Shown here one piece after another: positions 1 to 9,016 of a stretch of DNA of 64,000 nucleotides; the first letter of the stretch is position 1; each line of letters opens with the position of its first letter. Source of the DNA: Nonomuraea thailandensis (GTDB taxonomy: Bacteria; Actinomycetota; Actinomycetes; Streptosporangiales; Streptosporangiaceae); the NCBI RefSeq assembly GCF_024172165.1, contig NZ_JAMZEB010000002.1, forward strand, positions 9,832,501 through 9,896,500. The letters are read 5' to 3'. Both the position numbers and the translations under genes were made by a program. Under the pieces are notes generated by a model. That model ran no database searches. It was not told the DNA's origin and saw only the letters and a program-made list of their open reading frames with translations.

Positions 1-2577
1 CCGCTCGACGAACGGCTCTCCCAGCCGTCATCACCGCTCAGCGAATGGCCTTCGCTGCCCTCCGCACCGCTCGACGAGCGGCTCTCCCGCCCTTCGGCAC
101 CGGTGGACGAGCGGCTCTCCCGCCCGTCCGCACCGGTGGACGAGCGGCTCTCCCAGCCCTGGGCGCCGCTCGACGAGCGGCCTTCCCAGCCCTCGGCGCC
201 GCTGTCCCGGCCGTCGATGCCGTCCGTGCCGCCGACCACCGAGCTGACCGACCCCGACGTCGGCTACCCGGCGACCGACCCGACGGCCCCCGGCCGGCAC
301 AAGCGCTTCCGCTCGCTGCTGATCGGCGGCGCCTCCGTCGCGTTCGCGGTCATCGTGGCCGGCGGCGTGCTGGTGGCCTCCCGCCAGGGCGACGAGCCGG
401 CGGCGGAGCTGGCGGGCAACCTGTTCGCGGCAAGATCGGCGAGCAGCGCCGACGGCCGGCAGCTGGAGCTCAACGGCGTCGCCGCCACGGGCGCGACCGT
501 GGTGGTCGCGGGCGGCGAGGACGCCGACTCCGGCTACCGCACCGAGTTCTTCCTGTCCAGGGACTCGGGCCGCACCTTCGCCCGCGCCCAGGTGCGGACC
601 GCGAAGGGCGAGCCGCCCGTCGCGGGCGAGGTCCCGCGCCACCTCGCGGCCGGCCCCGGCGGCTGGGTCGCGCTCGGCGACCGCGTCGGCGGCACCGTCG
701 TCTGGACGAGCCCCGACGGCGCGGCCTGGACCCGCCAGCCCGACGCCACCGCCAGCCTCGCCTTCGGCCCCCGCGACCGGGTCGCCGACGTCGCGTGGAC
801 CGGCGACGGCTTCACCGCCGTGGGCCAGACCTCCGACAAGGGCGACTTCACCGACGCCGCCCCGGTGGTGTGGCTGTCCGGCGACGGCCGGAGCTGGGAG
901 CGCCGGGCCGGCTGGCGGCTCCACCCGCCGACCGGCGGCACCCTGGCCCTCACGCACGTGGCGAGCGTCAAGGACGCCATCGTGGTGCGCGGCGAGAGCT
1001 CCGCCAAGCCGTACGACATCACCTGGCGCTCGACCGACGCCGGCGAGACCTGGCAGGCGTTCGCCGTCCCCGGCACGTCCGGCGAGCCCGAGCTGGCCTT
1101 CGCCGCGACCGCGACGACCATGCTCGCGGTGCGCCAGGACGGCTCCCACGCCACCACCTACACCTCGCCCGACGGCGTGCGCTGGACGACGGCGGCGAAG
1201 ATCGAGGTGCCGGGATTCCGCCGGCTGTTACGGCTGACCGCCACGGCGCAGGCCGCGGTCGCCGCGATCGAGACCGACAGCGGGGTCCGGCTGGTCCGCA
1301 CCGCTGACGGCCGTTCCTGGCAGCCCGCGGGTGCGACGGCCGAGGGCGCCGAGGTGCGCGACGCCGCCGCGGCCGGGGACAACACCGTCGCGGTGGGCGC
1401 CGACGCGGCCCACGGCGGCGCGGGAGCCCTGCTCGCGGTGCGTGACAAGGCCGGCAAGGACGTCCCCACCGGCATCCCCGGCACCACCGGGAGCGGCAAG
1501 GTCGTGGACGCGCTCGGCGCGGCCGACGGCCGGGTGATCGCGGTCGGCGGCGCCAGTGGCGAGGCCGCCGTGTGGACCTCCGCCGACGGAGCCACCTGGC
1601 AGCACGTCCAGGACAAGGACAAGGCCCTGACCGGCCAGGGCCGGCAGCGGCTGACCGGCGTCGCGCCGGGCTTCGCGGGCTGGCTGGCGGTCGGGACGAG
1701 CGGCGGGACACCCGGCCGCCCCCTGGTGGTCACCTCGGCCGACGGCGAGAGCTGGCGGCGGGCCGACGGCGCGGCGCCGTTCCAGCCCTCCGGCACGAAC
1801 CCGCTGATCGCCCGCGGCACCGCCGCCGGCCCCGACGGCTACGTGATCGTGGGCGAGGACGGGTTCGGCGCCGCCACCTGGTGGTCACCGGACCTCAGGA
1901 CCTGGGAGCGCGGCCGTCCGGCGGGCGAGGACAACCTCGTCGGCACGCAGGCCACCAGGCGCTGGATGAACTCCGTGACCAGCGGCATGTTCGGCTTCGT
2001 CGCCGCCGGCGGCGTGACCGACCCCAACGCCTACGGCGGCGTCTTCGTCCGCCGCCCCACCGTGTGGCTCTCGCCCGACGGCCGCAAGTGGTCGCTGGTG
2101 CGCCTGCCGATCCCGGCCGGCGTCAACGAGGGCTGGTTGCCCCACATCGCCTCCTACGACGACGTCCTGGTGACCGCCGGCACGGCCGTCACCGGCAACG
2201 GCACGGGCACGGCCGCGTTCGGGTACGCCTCGCTCGACGGCGGCCGGAGCTGGCAGCCGATCACGCTGCCCGTGGTGGCGGGCGAGCAGTCCAGCGTCAC
2301 GGCCGTGGCCGCGACCCCGCGGGGTTTCGTCGTGGCCGGCACCGTGGGCAGGCCCGGCGACGTGGTCATCTGGACGTCCGCGGACGGCCGCTCGTGGAAG
2401 CCGGAGCAGCCGCGCGGCACCGGCATGTCAGGGCCCGGCGACCAGCGGCTGAGCGCGTTCACCACGGTGGACGGCGAGCTCGTCGGCGTGGGCTCGACGG
2501 CGACCGGCCACGGCGACGAGCCGACCGTGTGGCGGAGCCCGCTGCCCGCGTCCACGGAGGAGACCGGCGCCCCGTAG
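1..2577 (+). CDS. Membrane-anchored BNR/sialidase-like beta-propeller protein (5' end outside window)
   Basis: The frame is open from base 1 and ends at TAG 2575-2577, so the gene starts upstream of the window. The visible N-terminus is a low-complexity cytosolic segment of DERLSQPSAP-type repeats (bases 1-220). A single hydrophobic segment follows (LLIGGASVAFAVIVAGG, about bases 310-380). The remaining 700 residues would lie outside the cell. They contain many S-x-D-G-R-x-W blades typical of BNR/sialidase-like propellers, for example SPDGAAWTR, SADGATWQH and SPDGRKWSL. No catalytic sialidase residues could be assigned, so a binding or scaffolding role is inferred. It converges on the WD40 kinase gene. 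Its last codons and stop lie inside a 40-bp tandem repeat. Confidence 0.85.
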   Translation, partial: PLDERLSQPSSPLSEWPSLPSAPLDERLSRPSAPVDERLSRPSAPVDERLSQPWAPLDERPSQPSAPLSRPSMPSVPPTTELTDPDVGYPATDPTAPGRHKRFRSLLIGGASVAFAVIVAGGVLVASRQGDEPAAELAGNLFAARSASSADGRQLELNGVAATGATVVVAGGEDADSGYRTEFFLSRDSGRTFARAQVRTAKGEPPVAGEVPRHLAAGPGGWVALGDRVGGTVVWTSPDGAAWTRQPDATASLAFGPRDRVADVAWTGDGFTAVGQTSDKGDFTDAAPVVWLSGDGRSWERRAGWRLHPPTGGTLALTHVASVKDAIVVRGESSAKPYDITWRSTDAGETWQAFAVPGTSGEPELAFAATATTMLAVRQDGSHATTYTSPDGVRWTTAAKIEVPGFRRLLRLTATAQAAVAAIETDSGVRLVRTADGRSWQPAGATAEGAEVRDAAAAGDNTVAVGADAAHGGAGALLAVRDKAGKDVPTGIPGTTGSGKVVDALGAADGRVIAVGGASGEAAVWTSADGATWQHVQDKDKALTGQGRQRLTGVAPGFAGWLAVGTSGGTPGRPLVVTSADGESWRRADGAAPFQPSGTNPLIARGTAAGPDGYVIVGEDGFGAATWWSPDLRTWERGRPAGEDNLVGTQATRRWMNSVTSGMFGFVAAGGVTDPNAYGGVFVRRPTVWLSPDGRKWSLVRLPIPAGVNEGWLPHIASYDDVLVTAGTAVTGNGTGTAAFGYASLDGGRSWQPITLPVVAGEQSSVTAVAATPRGFVVAGTVGRPGDVVIWTSADGRSWKPEQPRGTGMSGPGDQRLSAFTTVDGELVGVGSTATGHGDEPTVWRSPLPASTEETGAP

Positions 2578-2700
2578 CCCGCTGCCCGCGTCCACGGAGG
2601 AGACCGGCGCCCCGTAGCCCGCTGCCCGCGTCCACGGAGGAGACCGGCGCCCCGTAGCCCGCTGCCCGCGTCCGCGGAGGTGACCGGCGCCCCGGAGCCC
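2541..2700. repeat. Four tandem 40-bp repeats at a convergent gene end
   Basis: Four head-to-tail 40-bp units begin at 2541, 2581, 2621 and 2661. The first three are identical and each contains the C-terminal codons and the TAG of the upstream gene. The fourth has three substitutions, one of which changes TAG to GAG. Because 40 is not a multiple of 3, the extra copies are out of frame and untranslated. The array fills the gap to the stop codon of the convergent kinase gene at 2706. Confidence 0.95.
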
Positions 2701-2705
2701 GTTCC

Positions 2706-4847
2706 CTAGCTCGTGCCCCAGAACCTGAGCGTGGCGTCACCGGCGACCCCGGTGACGGTGGCGCCGTCCCGGCTGAAGGCCACCGAGTAGACCCAGTCGG
2801 CGGGCCCGTCCAGCTCGCCGGTGCCGCGCCCGCTCGCCACCTCCCACAGCCGTACCTTGCGGTCGTAGCCGCCGCTGGCCAGCGTCCTGCCGTCCGGGCT
2901 GAAGGCGACGGCGGTGGCCCAGCCCCGGTGACCGGCGAGCACGGTGCGCTCCTTGCGGGTGGCGACGTCCCACAGCCGGACGGTGCGGTCGGCGCTCGCG
3001 CTCGCCAGCGTCTTCCCGTCCGGGCTGAAGGCCACCGAGAAGACCCAGTAGCGGTGGCCGGAGAGCACCGCGGTGGCCTCGCCGGCCGCCGGGTGCCAGA
3101 GCCGGACGGTCCGGTCGTGGCTGGCCGTGGCGATCGTGGCGCCGTCCGGGCTGAACGCCACCGAGTCCACCCAGTCGGTGTGGCCGTTGAGTATCGCGGT
3201 GCCGTCGCCGGTCTCGGCGTTCCACAACCGCACGGTCCGGTCGCGGCTGGCGCTGGCCACGGTCCTGCCGTCCGGGCTGAACGCCACCGACCCGACCCCT
3301 CCGGTGTGGCCGGTGAGCGTGCCCTTGCCGCGCCCCGAGGGCAGGCTCCACAGCCGTACGGTCCCGTCGTCGCTGCCGGTCGCGAGCGTCCTGCCGTCGG
3401 GGCTGAACGCCACCGCGTGCACGCCCTTGGTGTGGCCGTCGAGCGAGGCGGTGACGCGGCGGCCGGCGGCGTCCCACACCTGCACGGCGCCGTCGGCCCC
3501 ACCGGTCGCGAACGTCTTCCCGTCCGGGCTGTAGGCGACGGCGTAGGCGGGGTCCGGGTCGAGGGTCCTGGTCACCTCCGGCGAGATCACCGGCGTCGTG
3601 GGCCCCGGGACGACGGCGGGCCTGATCACGGCCACAGGCGTCACCGGCCTGCCCAGCGCGATGTAGGCGACCGTGGCGGCGGCTCCGACGGCCACCAGCC
3701 CGAGTGACGCGGTGATCAGGGTGCGCCGCGACCTGAGCCCGGTGCGGGCGGGCGGCCCCACCAGCGACTCCGTCGCCGACACGGGCCCGGAGCCGGACAG
3801 CGGCGCCCCGCCGGAGGTGAGGGCCGGGCCGGAGGAGAGCGAGGCGGGGCCGGACCGCGCGGACGAGCCCGGCAAGGAGGACGAGCCTGACAGCGAGGAC
3901 CAGCCGGGCAGCGAGGGTGACGCCGCGAGCGACGGCGACCCCGTCCTGGACGCGGCGCCCTCGCCGCCGCCCGCCCGCGGCGGCGTCCCGAGCGGGAAGA
4001 GCGACTCCTGGCCCGGCGCCTCCCCCGCGGGATCGGGCACGCCGTGGCCGAGCAGGTGGAACAGCACGTCGGTCGCCGACGGCCGGGCGGCCGGATTCTT
4101 GTCCAGGCAGGCCACCACCAGCGACCGCACCGGCTCGGTGAGCCCGGTGAGATCCGGCTCCTCGTTGAGTATGCGCTGGAAGAGCGCCGGGATGCTGTCG
4201 GACCCGAACGGCGGCCGCCCGCCGGCCGCGTAGGCCATGGTCGCGGCCCAGCTGAACATGTCCGACGCCCCGGTCACCACCCCGGCGCTGAACTGCTCCG
4301 GCGCCATGTAGGCGGGTGTCCCGAGGATCTCGCTGCTCTCGGCGACCGTGGAGTCCAGGGCGCGCGCCAGCCCGAAGTCGATCACCCTGGGCCCGTCGGG
4401 GCCGCAGACGACGTTGCTGGGCTTGAAGTCGCGGTGCACGATGCCGGCCTGGTGGATGGCGACCAGCGCGGTCACGGTGGCGACGGCCAGCCGCTCCAGC
4501 GCGTCGGGGTCGCGCACCCCCTGCGTGGCGATGAGCCGGCTCAGCGAGATGCCCTCGACGTACTGGCTGACCACGTACGGCTGGTCGCCGCTGGTGTCGG
4601 CGTCCAGCACGCGGGCCGTGCAGAACTGCCGCACCTTCCGGGTCGCGGCGATCTCCTGGAGGAAGCGCTCGCGGGCCTGCGGCTCCTCCGACAGCCGGGC
4701 GTGCAGCACCTTGATCGCGACGACCTGGCCCTCGGGCGACTCCCCGACGTACACGGTGCCCTGGCCGCCGGCGCCCAGATAGCCCGTGAGCCGGTAGGGA
4801 CCTACGTGGCGCGGGTCGGCCGGCCGCAGAGGACTGAAACTGGGCAC
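2706..4847 (-). CDS. PknB-type Ser/Thr protein kinase with C-terminal WD40 propeller
   Basis: A Hanks-type kinase domain occupies about residues 10-275: glycine loop GAGGQGTV, VAIK lysine, HRDFKPSN catalytic loop, DFG within VIDFGLA, and GTPAYMAPEQF. A Ser/Pro/Gly-rich linker, one membrane segment near residue 380 (LITASLGLVAVGAAATVAYIA) and seven WD40 repeats ending in VRLW/LRFW follow. The repeat count predicts one complete propeller outside the membrane. The kinase would phosphorylate cytosolic proteins in response to something bound by the propeller; both ligand and substrate are unknown. GTG 4847 is preferred because GGGGAAGG lies 5 nt upstream; GTG 4862 is an in-frame alternative with no Shine-Dalgarno (SD) sequence. 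It converges on the beta-propeller gene. Confidence 0.93.
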   Translation of the reverse strand: MPSFSPLRPADPRHVGPYRLTGYLGAGGQGTVYVGESPEGQVVAIKVLHARLSEEPQARERFLQEIAATRKVRQFCTARVLDADTSGDQPYVVSQYVEGISLSRLIATQGVRDPDALERLAVATVTALVAIHQAGIVHRDFKPSNVVCGPDGPRVIDFGLARALDSTVAESSEILGTPAYMAPEQFSAGVVTGASDMFSWAATMAYAAGGRPPFGSDSIPALFQRILNEEPDLTGLTEPVRSLVVACLDKNPAARPSATDVLFHLLGHGVPDPAGEAPGQESLFPLGTPPRAGGGEGAASRTGSPSLAASPSLPGWSSLSGSSSLPGSSARSGPASLSSGPALTSGGAPLSGSGPVSATESLVGPPARTGLRSRRTLITASLGLVAVGAAATVAYIALGRPVTPVAVIRPAVVPGPTTPVISPEVTRTLDPDPAYAVAYSPDGKTFATGGADGAVQVWDAAGRRVTASLDGHTKGVHAVAFSPDGRTLATGSDDGTVRLWSLPSGRGKGTLTGHTGGVGSVAFSPDGRTVASASRDRTVRLWNAETGDGTAILNGHTDWVDSVAFSPDGATIATASHDRTVRLWHPAAGEATAVLSGHRYWVFSVAFSPDGKTLASASADRTVRLWDVATRKERTVLAGHRGWATAVAFSPDGRTLASGGYDRKVRLWEVASGRGTGELDGPADWVYSVAFSRDGATVTGVAGDATLRFWGTS

Positions 4848-4971
4848 ACGTACCTTCCCCACGAAGGATGTCCAGCAGAACGATGGCTTACGGACGCTTA
4901 CGCACGAAATGCAGTGCTAAGAGCCTACTCTCCTGGACGCACATCCGGCGTGGACGAGGGCCGGGGCCCGC

Positions 4972-5868
4972 TCAGGAAGGGGCGGGGACGGCGGGCCGTG
5001 CGTTCGTCCAGCCGACCTCGACCAGGATCTCGTTGTAGGACTTCGCCCCGAACGCCTTGCCGCCGACCGCGACCGCCCGGCCCTGCGACAGCAGCACCAT
5101 CCTGCCGGTGTCGACGATCAGGGTCTGCTTGACCGTGGACGCCTTCTTCCCGGTGCCGCTGGAGCTCTCGATCACGACGGCGGCGCCGGCTCTGCCGAGG
5201 GTGTCCTTCGCGTCGCCGCCGGCGCGGACGCCCGGCAGGGTCAGCAGGGCCTGGTATGCCCCCGCGCGGACCTCCTTCGGCGCGGGCAGCGCGTGCAGGA
5301 GCTGGGGCAGGCTCGAGGAGAGCCAGTGCGTCATGGACTCGGCGGTGATCCCGAAGACCTGGCCGGCCTTGGTGACCCAGTCCTTCAGCCGGTCCGGGTC
5401 GGCGGGCAGGCGCTGCACCTCGTCGTACGTCAGCCACTGCCCCGCGAACTGGAACTGGTCGCGTTCCGTGCGCACCGGGCTCACGTGGCCCCTGGACGGC
5501 TCCGCGGACAGCTTCACGACCTTGCCGTCGATCGACCTGCTCCACTTGGCGGGGGAGCCGTCACGCTGCCACGCCTTCTTGTCGGCCTCGGTCGCCGGCT
5601 GCGCGCCCAGCTCGCGGAACCCGTACCACTGCTTGCCGTCGGGCGCGCTCCACAGCTCGGAGACGCGCCGCTGGAGCAGCTCGTAGGGGTCGGACTTGGT
5701 GCCGAAGCGCCAGGGATGGGCGATGGTGGTCACGGCCCTGGTGTGCCAGTAGGCCCCCTCCGGGGGAGCCGCCGCGGCGGCGGGCGGCGCGCCCAGGGCG
5801 GTGGCCGCCACGGCCAGACCGGCGCCGAGAGTGATCAGCTTGTTCACTGGTTTCCGAGTCACGACCAT
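4972..5868 (-). CDS. Secreted CU044_5270-like protein
   Basis: A protein of about 298 residues with a signal peptide (LITLGAGLAVAATALGAPPAAAAAP). The mature part begins YWHTRAVTTIAHP and contains features typical of actinobacterial CU044_5270-family proteins (YxHxR start, LWSAPDGKQWYGFRELG, RLPADPDRLKDWV). The function of this family is unknown. The family is often found beside sigma factors, and here it is divergent from a SigE-family factor with an operator-like repeat between them. The open frame extends much further upstream, but only the ATG at 5868 places the signal peptide at the N-terminus. An internal GTG (VNKLITL) is possible. Confidence 0.75.
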   Translation of the reverse strand: MVVTRKPVNKLITLGAGLAVAATALGAPPAAAAAPPEGAYWHTRAVTTIAHPWRFGTKSDPYELLQRRVSELWSAPDGKQWYGFRELGAQPATEADKKAWQRDGSPAKWSRSIDGKVVKLSAEPSRGHVSPVRTERDQFQFAGQWLTYDEVQRLPADPDRLKDWVTKAGQVFGITAESMTHWLSSSLPQLLHALPAPKEVRAGAYQALLTLPGVRAGGDAKDTLGRAGAAVVIESSSGTGKKASTVKQTLIVDTGRMVLLSQGRAVAVGGKAFGAKSYNEILVEVGWTNARPAVPAPS

Positions 5869-5890
5869 CCATACGCTCGGGCCGCCCCGA

Positions 5891-5950
5891 GGGTTGCCCG
5901 GAGGGTTGCCCGTGAATTGCCCGTGAATTGCCCGGCACGGGCGGGCAACG
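5891..5950. promoter_or_regulatory. Helically phased TTGCCCG repeats between divergent genes
   Basis: TTGCCCG occurs at 5894, 5906, 5917 and 5928 with spacings of 12, 11 and 11 bp, and once inverted (CGGGCAA) at 5942-5948. The cluster lies between the start of the secreted-protein gene (5868, minus) and the sigma gene (6001, plus). One-turn spacing of identical direct repeats is what cooperative binding of a regulator to one DNA face would need. The binding protein is unknown. Confidence 0.55.
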
Positions 5951-6000
5951 GTCGGTGGAGTGCCGGGCGTATTAGGAGGCGTGAAATCGGACAGACAGCC

Positions 6001-6513
6001 GTGAGCGGCGTGGAGCACGACTTCGGCGCCTTCGTGGCCGCGCGTGCCACGAGCCTGCTGCGCGTCGCCTATCTCGCCTGTGGCGACGAGACGGAGGCGG
6101 AGGACCTGCTGCAGACGGCGCTGGAGCGTACCTACAGGAAGTGGGACCGGGTCCGCCACGACAACCCGGAGCCCTACGTGCGCCGCGTCATCGTCAACGC
6201 GGCCATCAGCCGGGCCCGCCGCCGTGCCGTGCTCAGCATCGTGCCCATGCACAGCCCGCCGGAGCGGCCGGCCAGGGCGAACGACCCCGACCTGGTCCAC
6301 GTGCTCATGGACGCGCTGCGCGCGCTGCCGCCCCGGCAGCGGGCGGTGGTCGTCCTGCGGTACTGGGAGGACCTGAGCGAGACGCAGACGGCCGAGGTGC
6401 TCGGCTGCTCGGTCGGCACGGTCAAGAGCCAGGCGTCGAAGGCCATGGCCAAGCTCCGTTCGGCGCTCGGCCGCGACACAGTGGAAGGAGTGATCAGGAA
6501 TGCCCACGCTTGA
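6001..6513 (+). CDS. SigE-family RNA polymerase sigma factor (ECF-like)
   Basis: A 170-residue sigma factor with region 2 at residues 5-75 (FVAARATSLLRVAYLACGDETEAEDLLQ... WDRV) and region 4 at residues 100-165 (LPPRQRAVVVLRYWEDLSETQTAEVLGCSVGTVKSQ). Length and motifs fit the actinobacterial SigE family, which recruits core polymerase to stress or surface regulons. The GTG at 6001 is the only in-frame start near region 2. AGGAGG at 5974-5979 is too distant for it, so translation may use the weaker GGA nearer the start. Its 3' end overlaps the next gene by 14 bp, which implies coupled translation with a membrane partner. Confidence 0.88.
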   Translation: MSGVEHDFGAFVAARATSLLRVAYLACGDETEAEDLLQTALERTYRKWDRVRHDNPEPYVRRVIVNAAISRARRRAVLSIVPMHSPPERPARANDPDLVHVLMDALRALPPRQRAVVVLRYWEDLSETQTAEVLGCSVGTVKSQASKAMAKLRSALGRDTVEGVIRNAHA

Positions 6514-7240
6514 GGACGAGGTCCGCCGGCTCATGACGGACGAGACCGCCCGGCTGCGCGCCGCGCCGGACCTGCTGGAGCGGGTGATCCGCGGCAACCG
6601 GGACAGAAGGCGCAGGATCAGGACGGCGGCGGTGACCGCCTCCGTGATCGCGTCCGTGGCCGTCGTGGCCACGCCCGTCGTCTACCTGACCGCCGGCTCG
6701 ACGGCCCCGGCCGGCGAACGGGCCACGACCTCCGCGGTGCCGGAGCCGCCCGCCATCGACGACACCCCGCCCGTGCGGACCGAGCCCGCGGACCTCGGGG
6801 ACCTCGGCGACGGCAGGGAGTTCGGCCACGTCAGGGTGGGGTACCTGCCCGAGCGCCTGCGGTGGGGCAACTGGTCGGTGGACCACGGCGACAGCTACAC
6901 CACCTCGTGGAACTACAAGGGCGACGACGAGGGCACCTACCGCGTACAGATCTTCATGTACGAGAACGCCGCCGTCCAGGAGCTCGAGGACCGGCTCCGG
7001 ATCCATCGCGACGAGGGCGAGGGCGAGGACGTGACCGTCGGCGACCGGAGCGGCTACCTGGTCGTGACGAACGTCGGCGAGGACGGCATGGCGGGCACCC
7101 CGACCCTCTTCCTCAAGATGGGCGACGCGCAGTGGGCCGAGATCATGTTCAGCCCCGTGTACGCCAAGGAGTTCGCCGGCCCCGACGCCGTCACCGCCGA
7201 GCTGCGGAAGATCGCCGAAGGGCTCACCTCCACCCTGTGA
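6500..7240 (+). CDS. Single-pass membrane protein, candidate anti-sigma partner
   Basis: A 246-residue protein whose ATG lies inside the last codons of the sigma gene. Residues 1-38 are charged and cytosolic (MPTLEDEVRRLMTDETARLRAAPDLLERVIRG). One membrane helix follows (about 40-65), then an extracellular domain of about 170 residues with DRSGYLVVTN and PTLFLKMGDAQWAEIMF. Overlap with a sigma gene and this topology suggest that the N-terminus controls the sigma factor. No zinc-finger HxxxCxxC motif is present, so this is inference from position only. Confidence 0.7.
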   Translation: MPTLEDEVRRLMTDETARLRAAPDLLERVIRGNRDRRRRIRTAAVTASVIASVAVVATPVVYLTAGSTAPAGERATTSAVPEPPAIDDTPPVRTEPADLGDLGDGREFGHVRVGYLPERLRWGNWSVDHGDSYTTSWNYKGDDEGTYRVQIFMYENAAVQELEDRLRIHRDEGEGEDVTVGDRSGYLVVTNVGEDGMAGTPTLFLKMGDAQWAEIMFSPVYAKEFAGPDAVTAELRKIAEGLTSTL

Positions 7241-7247
7241 CCGGCCG

Positions 7248-8909
7248 TCACAGCGGACGGAGCACGTCCCCCACCACGGCCAGCGACAGGGTCTTGTAGC
7301 CCACCGAGTCGAACAGCACGGTGATCCGGTCGTGCTCGCGGCTCATGACCGTCCCCTGCCCCCACAACTTGTGCGTCACCTTCGCCTGCACCGGGAACTC
7401 GCCGCGGTCCCGCGCGGGCGGCGGCGGCTCGGGCGCGTCGCCGTTCTCGCACGTGTCGCACGCGCCGCACGAGGCGGCGGCGTACGGCTCGCCGAAGTAG
7501 GCGAGCAGGAACCGGCGGCGGCAGCCCCTGGTCTCCGCGTAGCCGCGCATCATGTCGATGCGGGAGTCGTCGACGCGGCGGCGCGTCTCGTCCAGCTCGG
7601 CCGCCCGCGCGGCGGCCCGCTCCGGCTCCGGCCCGCCCGGGGCGTAGCGCAGGTCGCCGGTGCCGGTCACGGTGAGCGCGCCCGCGCGTTCCAGCAGGTT
7701 GACCAGCCTGGACAGGTGTGAGGTGCTGAGCTTGAGCAGCTCGGCCAGCTCGCCGGCGGGCACGGTGCCGGCGTGCTCGCGCACGAGCGTCGCCACGCGC
7801 AGCAGCGCCTCGGCGTCGGCCCGGCCGCCGGTGAAGAAGCGGCGCAGGCCCAGGTCCTCCTGCCGGTAGAACAGCACGGCCGAGGCCGGCTGGCCGTCCC
7901 GGCCCGCCCTGCCGATCTCCTGGTAGTACGCGTCGGGCGACTCGGGCGGCGCGGCGTGCAGCACGTAGCGCACGTCCGGCCGGTCGATGCCCATGCCGAA
8001 CGCCGACGTGGCCACGACGGTGTCCACCTCCCCAGCGGTGAACAGCTCGTGCACGCGGGTGCGCGCCGCGCCGCGCATGCCCGCGTGGTACGGCTCGGCC
8101 CGGCGTCCCCTGCCGGCCAGCTCCGCTGCGTACTCCTCGGCGGCCTTGCGGGTGGCGACGTAGACGAGGCCGAGCCCTTCGCGGGAGGCGGCGTACTCGA
8201 CCAGGGCCCGCCTCTTGTCCTCCTCGCGGGCGAAGCGGCGGACCTCCAGGGAGAGATTCGGGCGGTCGAAGCCCCTGACGAGGGTCGCCGGCCGGGTCAG
8301 GCCGAGCGAGCGGACGATCTCCTCGCGGACGTTCGGCGCGGCGGTGGCGGTCAGCGCCACCACCGGCGGATGCCCCAGGCGCTCGATGACCTTGCCGAGC
8401 CGCAGGTAGTCGGGGCGGAAGTCGTGCCCCCACGACGAGACGCAGTGGGCCTCGTCGATCGCGATCAGGGACGGACGCACCTGCGCGAGCCGCTCGACGA
8501 CGTCGGGCTTGGCGAGCTGCTCCGGCGACAGGAACACGAACGCCGCGTCCCCGGCCGTCACCTTCTCCAGCCCGGCCTCCACGGAGGACGTCGAGTTCAC
8601 CGCCACGGCGCCGCCCGCGTCGGCCCTGAGCAGGCCGGCCACCTGGTCACGCTGGAGCGCGATCAGCGGCGAGACGACGATCGCGGGCCCGTCGAGCAGC
8701 AGCGCGGGGACCTGGTAGACCGCCGACTTGCCGCCGCCGGTCGGCATGACCAGCAGCACGTCCCTGCCGCGGAGCAGGTGCTCCATCGCCTCCTGCTGGC
8801 CCGGCCGCAGCGTCTGCCAGCCGAAGCGCTCCCGGGCCGTGGCCCGCAGCCTCCGCCCGTGCCGCCCGAACCGGCCTCGCAACCTCGTCCATAAACCCAT
8901 GCCGCCCAT
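7248..8909 (-). CDS. RecQ-type ATP-dependent DNA helicase
   Basis: A superfamily 2 helicase of 553 residues. Motif 0 and motif I are FGWQTLRPGQQEAM and MPTGGGKSAVYQVP. Motif II is DEAHCVSSWGHDFRPDY, with the RecQ aromatic-rich loop, and motif VI is QEIGRAGRDG. The C-terminal zinc-binding region has RRRFLLAYFGE followed by CGACDTC. It ends shortly after a domain of about 45 residues and has no HRDC domain, which makes it shorter than E. coli RecQ (about 610). It should unwind 3'-tailed or forked DNA during recombination and repair. ATG 8909 has GAAGG directly upstream; ATG 8900 is an alternative. Confidence 0.92.
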   Translation of the reverse strand: MGGMGLWTRLRGRFGRHGRRLRATARERFGWQTLRPGQQEAMEHLLRGRDVLLVMPTGGGKSAVYQVPALLLDGPAIVVSPLIALQRDQVAGLLRADAGGAVAVNSTSSVEAGLEKVTAGDAAFVFLSPEQLAKPDVVERLAQVRPSLIAIDEAHCVSSWGHDFRPDYLRLGKVIERLGHPPVVALTATAAPNVREEIVRSLGLTRPATLVRGFDRPNLSLEVRRFAREEDKRRALVEYAASREGLGLVYVATRKAAEEYAAELAGRGRRAEPYHAGMRGAARTRVHELFTAGEVDTVVATSAFGMGIDRPDVRYVLHAAPPESPDAYYQEIGRAGRDGQPASAVLFYRQEDLGLRRFFTGGRADAEALLRVATLVREHAGTVPAGELAELLKLSTSHLSRLVNLLERAGALTVTGTGDLRYAPGGPEPERAAARAAELDETRRRVDDSRIDMMRGYAETRGCRRRFLLAYFGEPYAAASCGACDTCENGDAPEPPPPARDRGEFPVQAKVTHKLWGQGTVMSREHDRITVLFDSVGYKTLSLAVVGDVLRPL

Positions 8910-9016
8910 CCTTCACTCCCGGTGGGGCGGCCAGTACCCGCATACCTCCGGTCCATGTCCCGATCCGGCTCCGCGTGCGTCCGGCTCCGGTCCGCGCCCG
9001 CCACCCGCGCCGCCGG

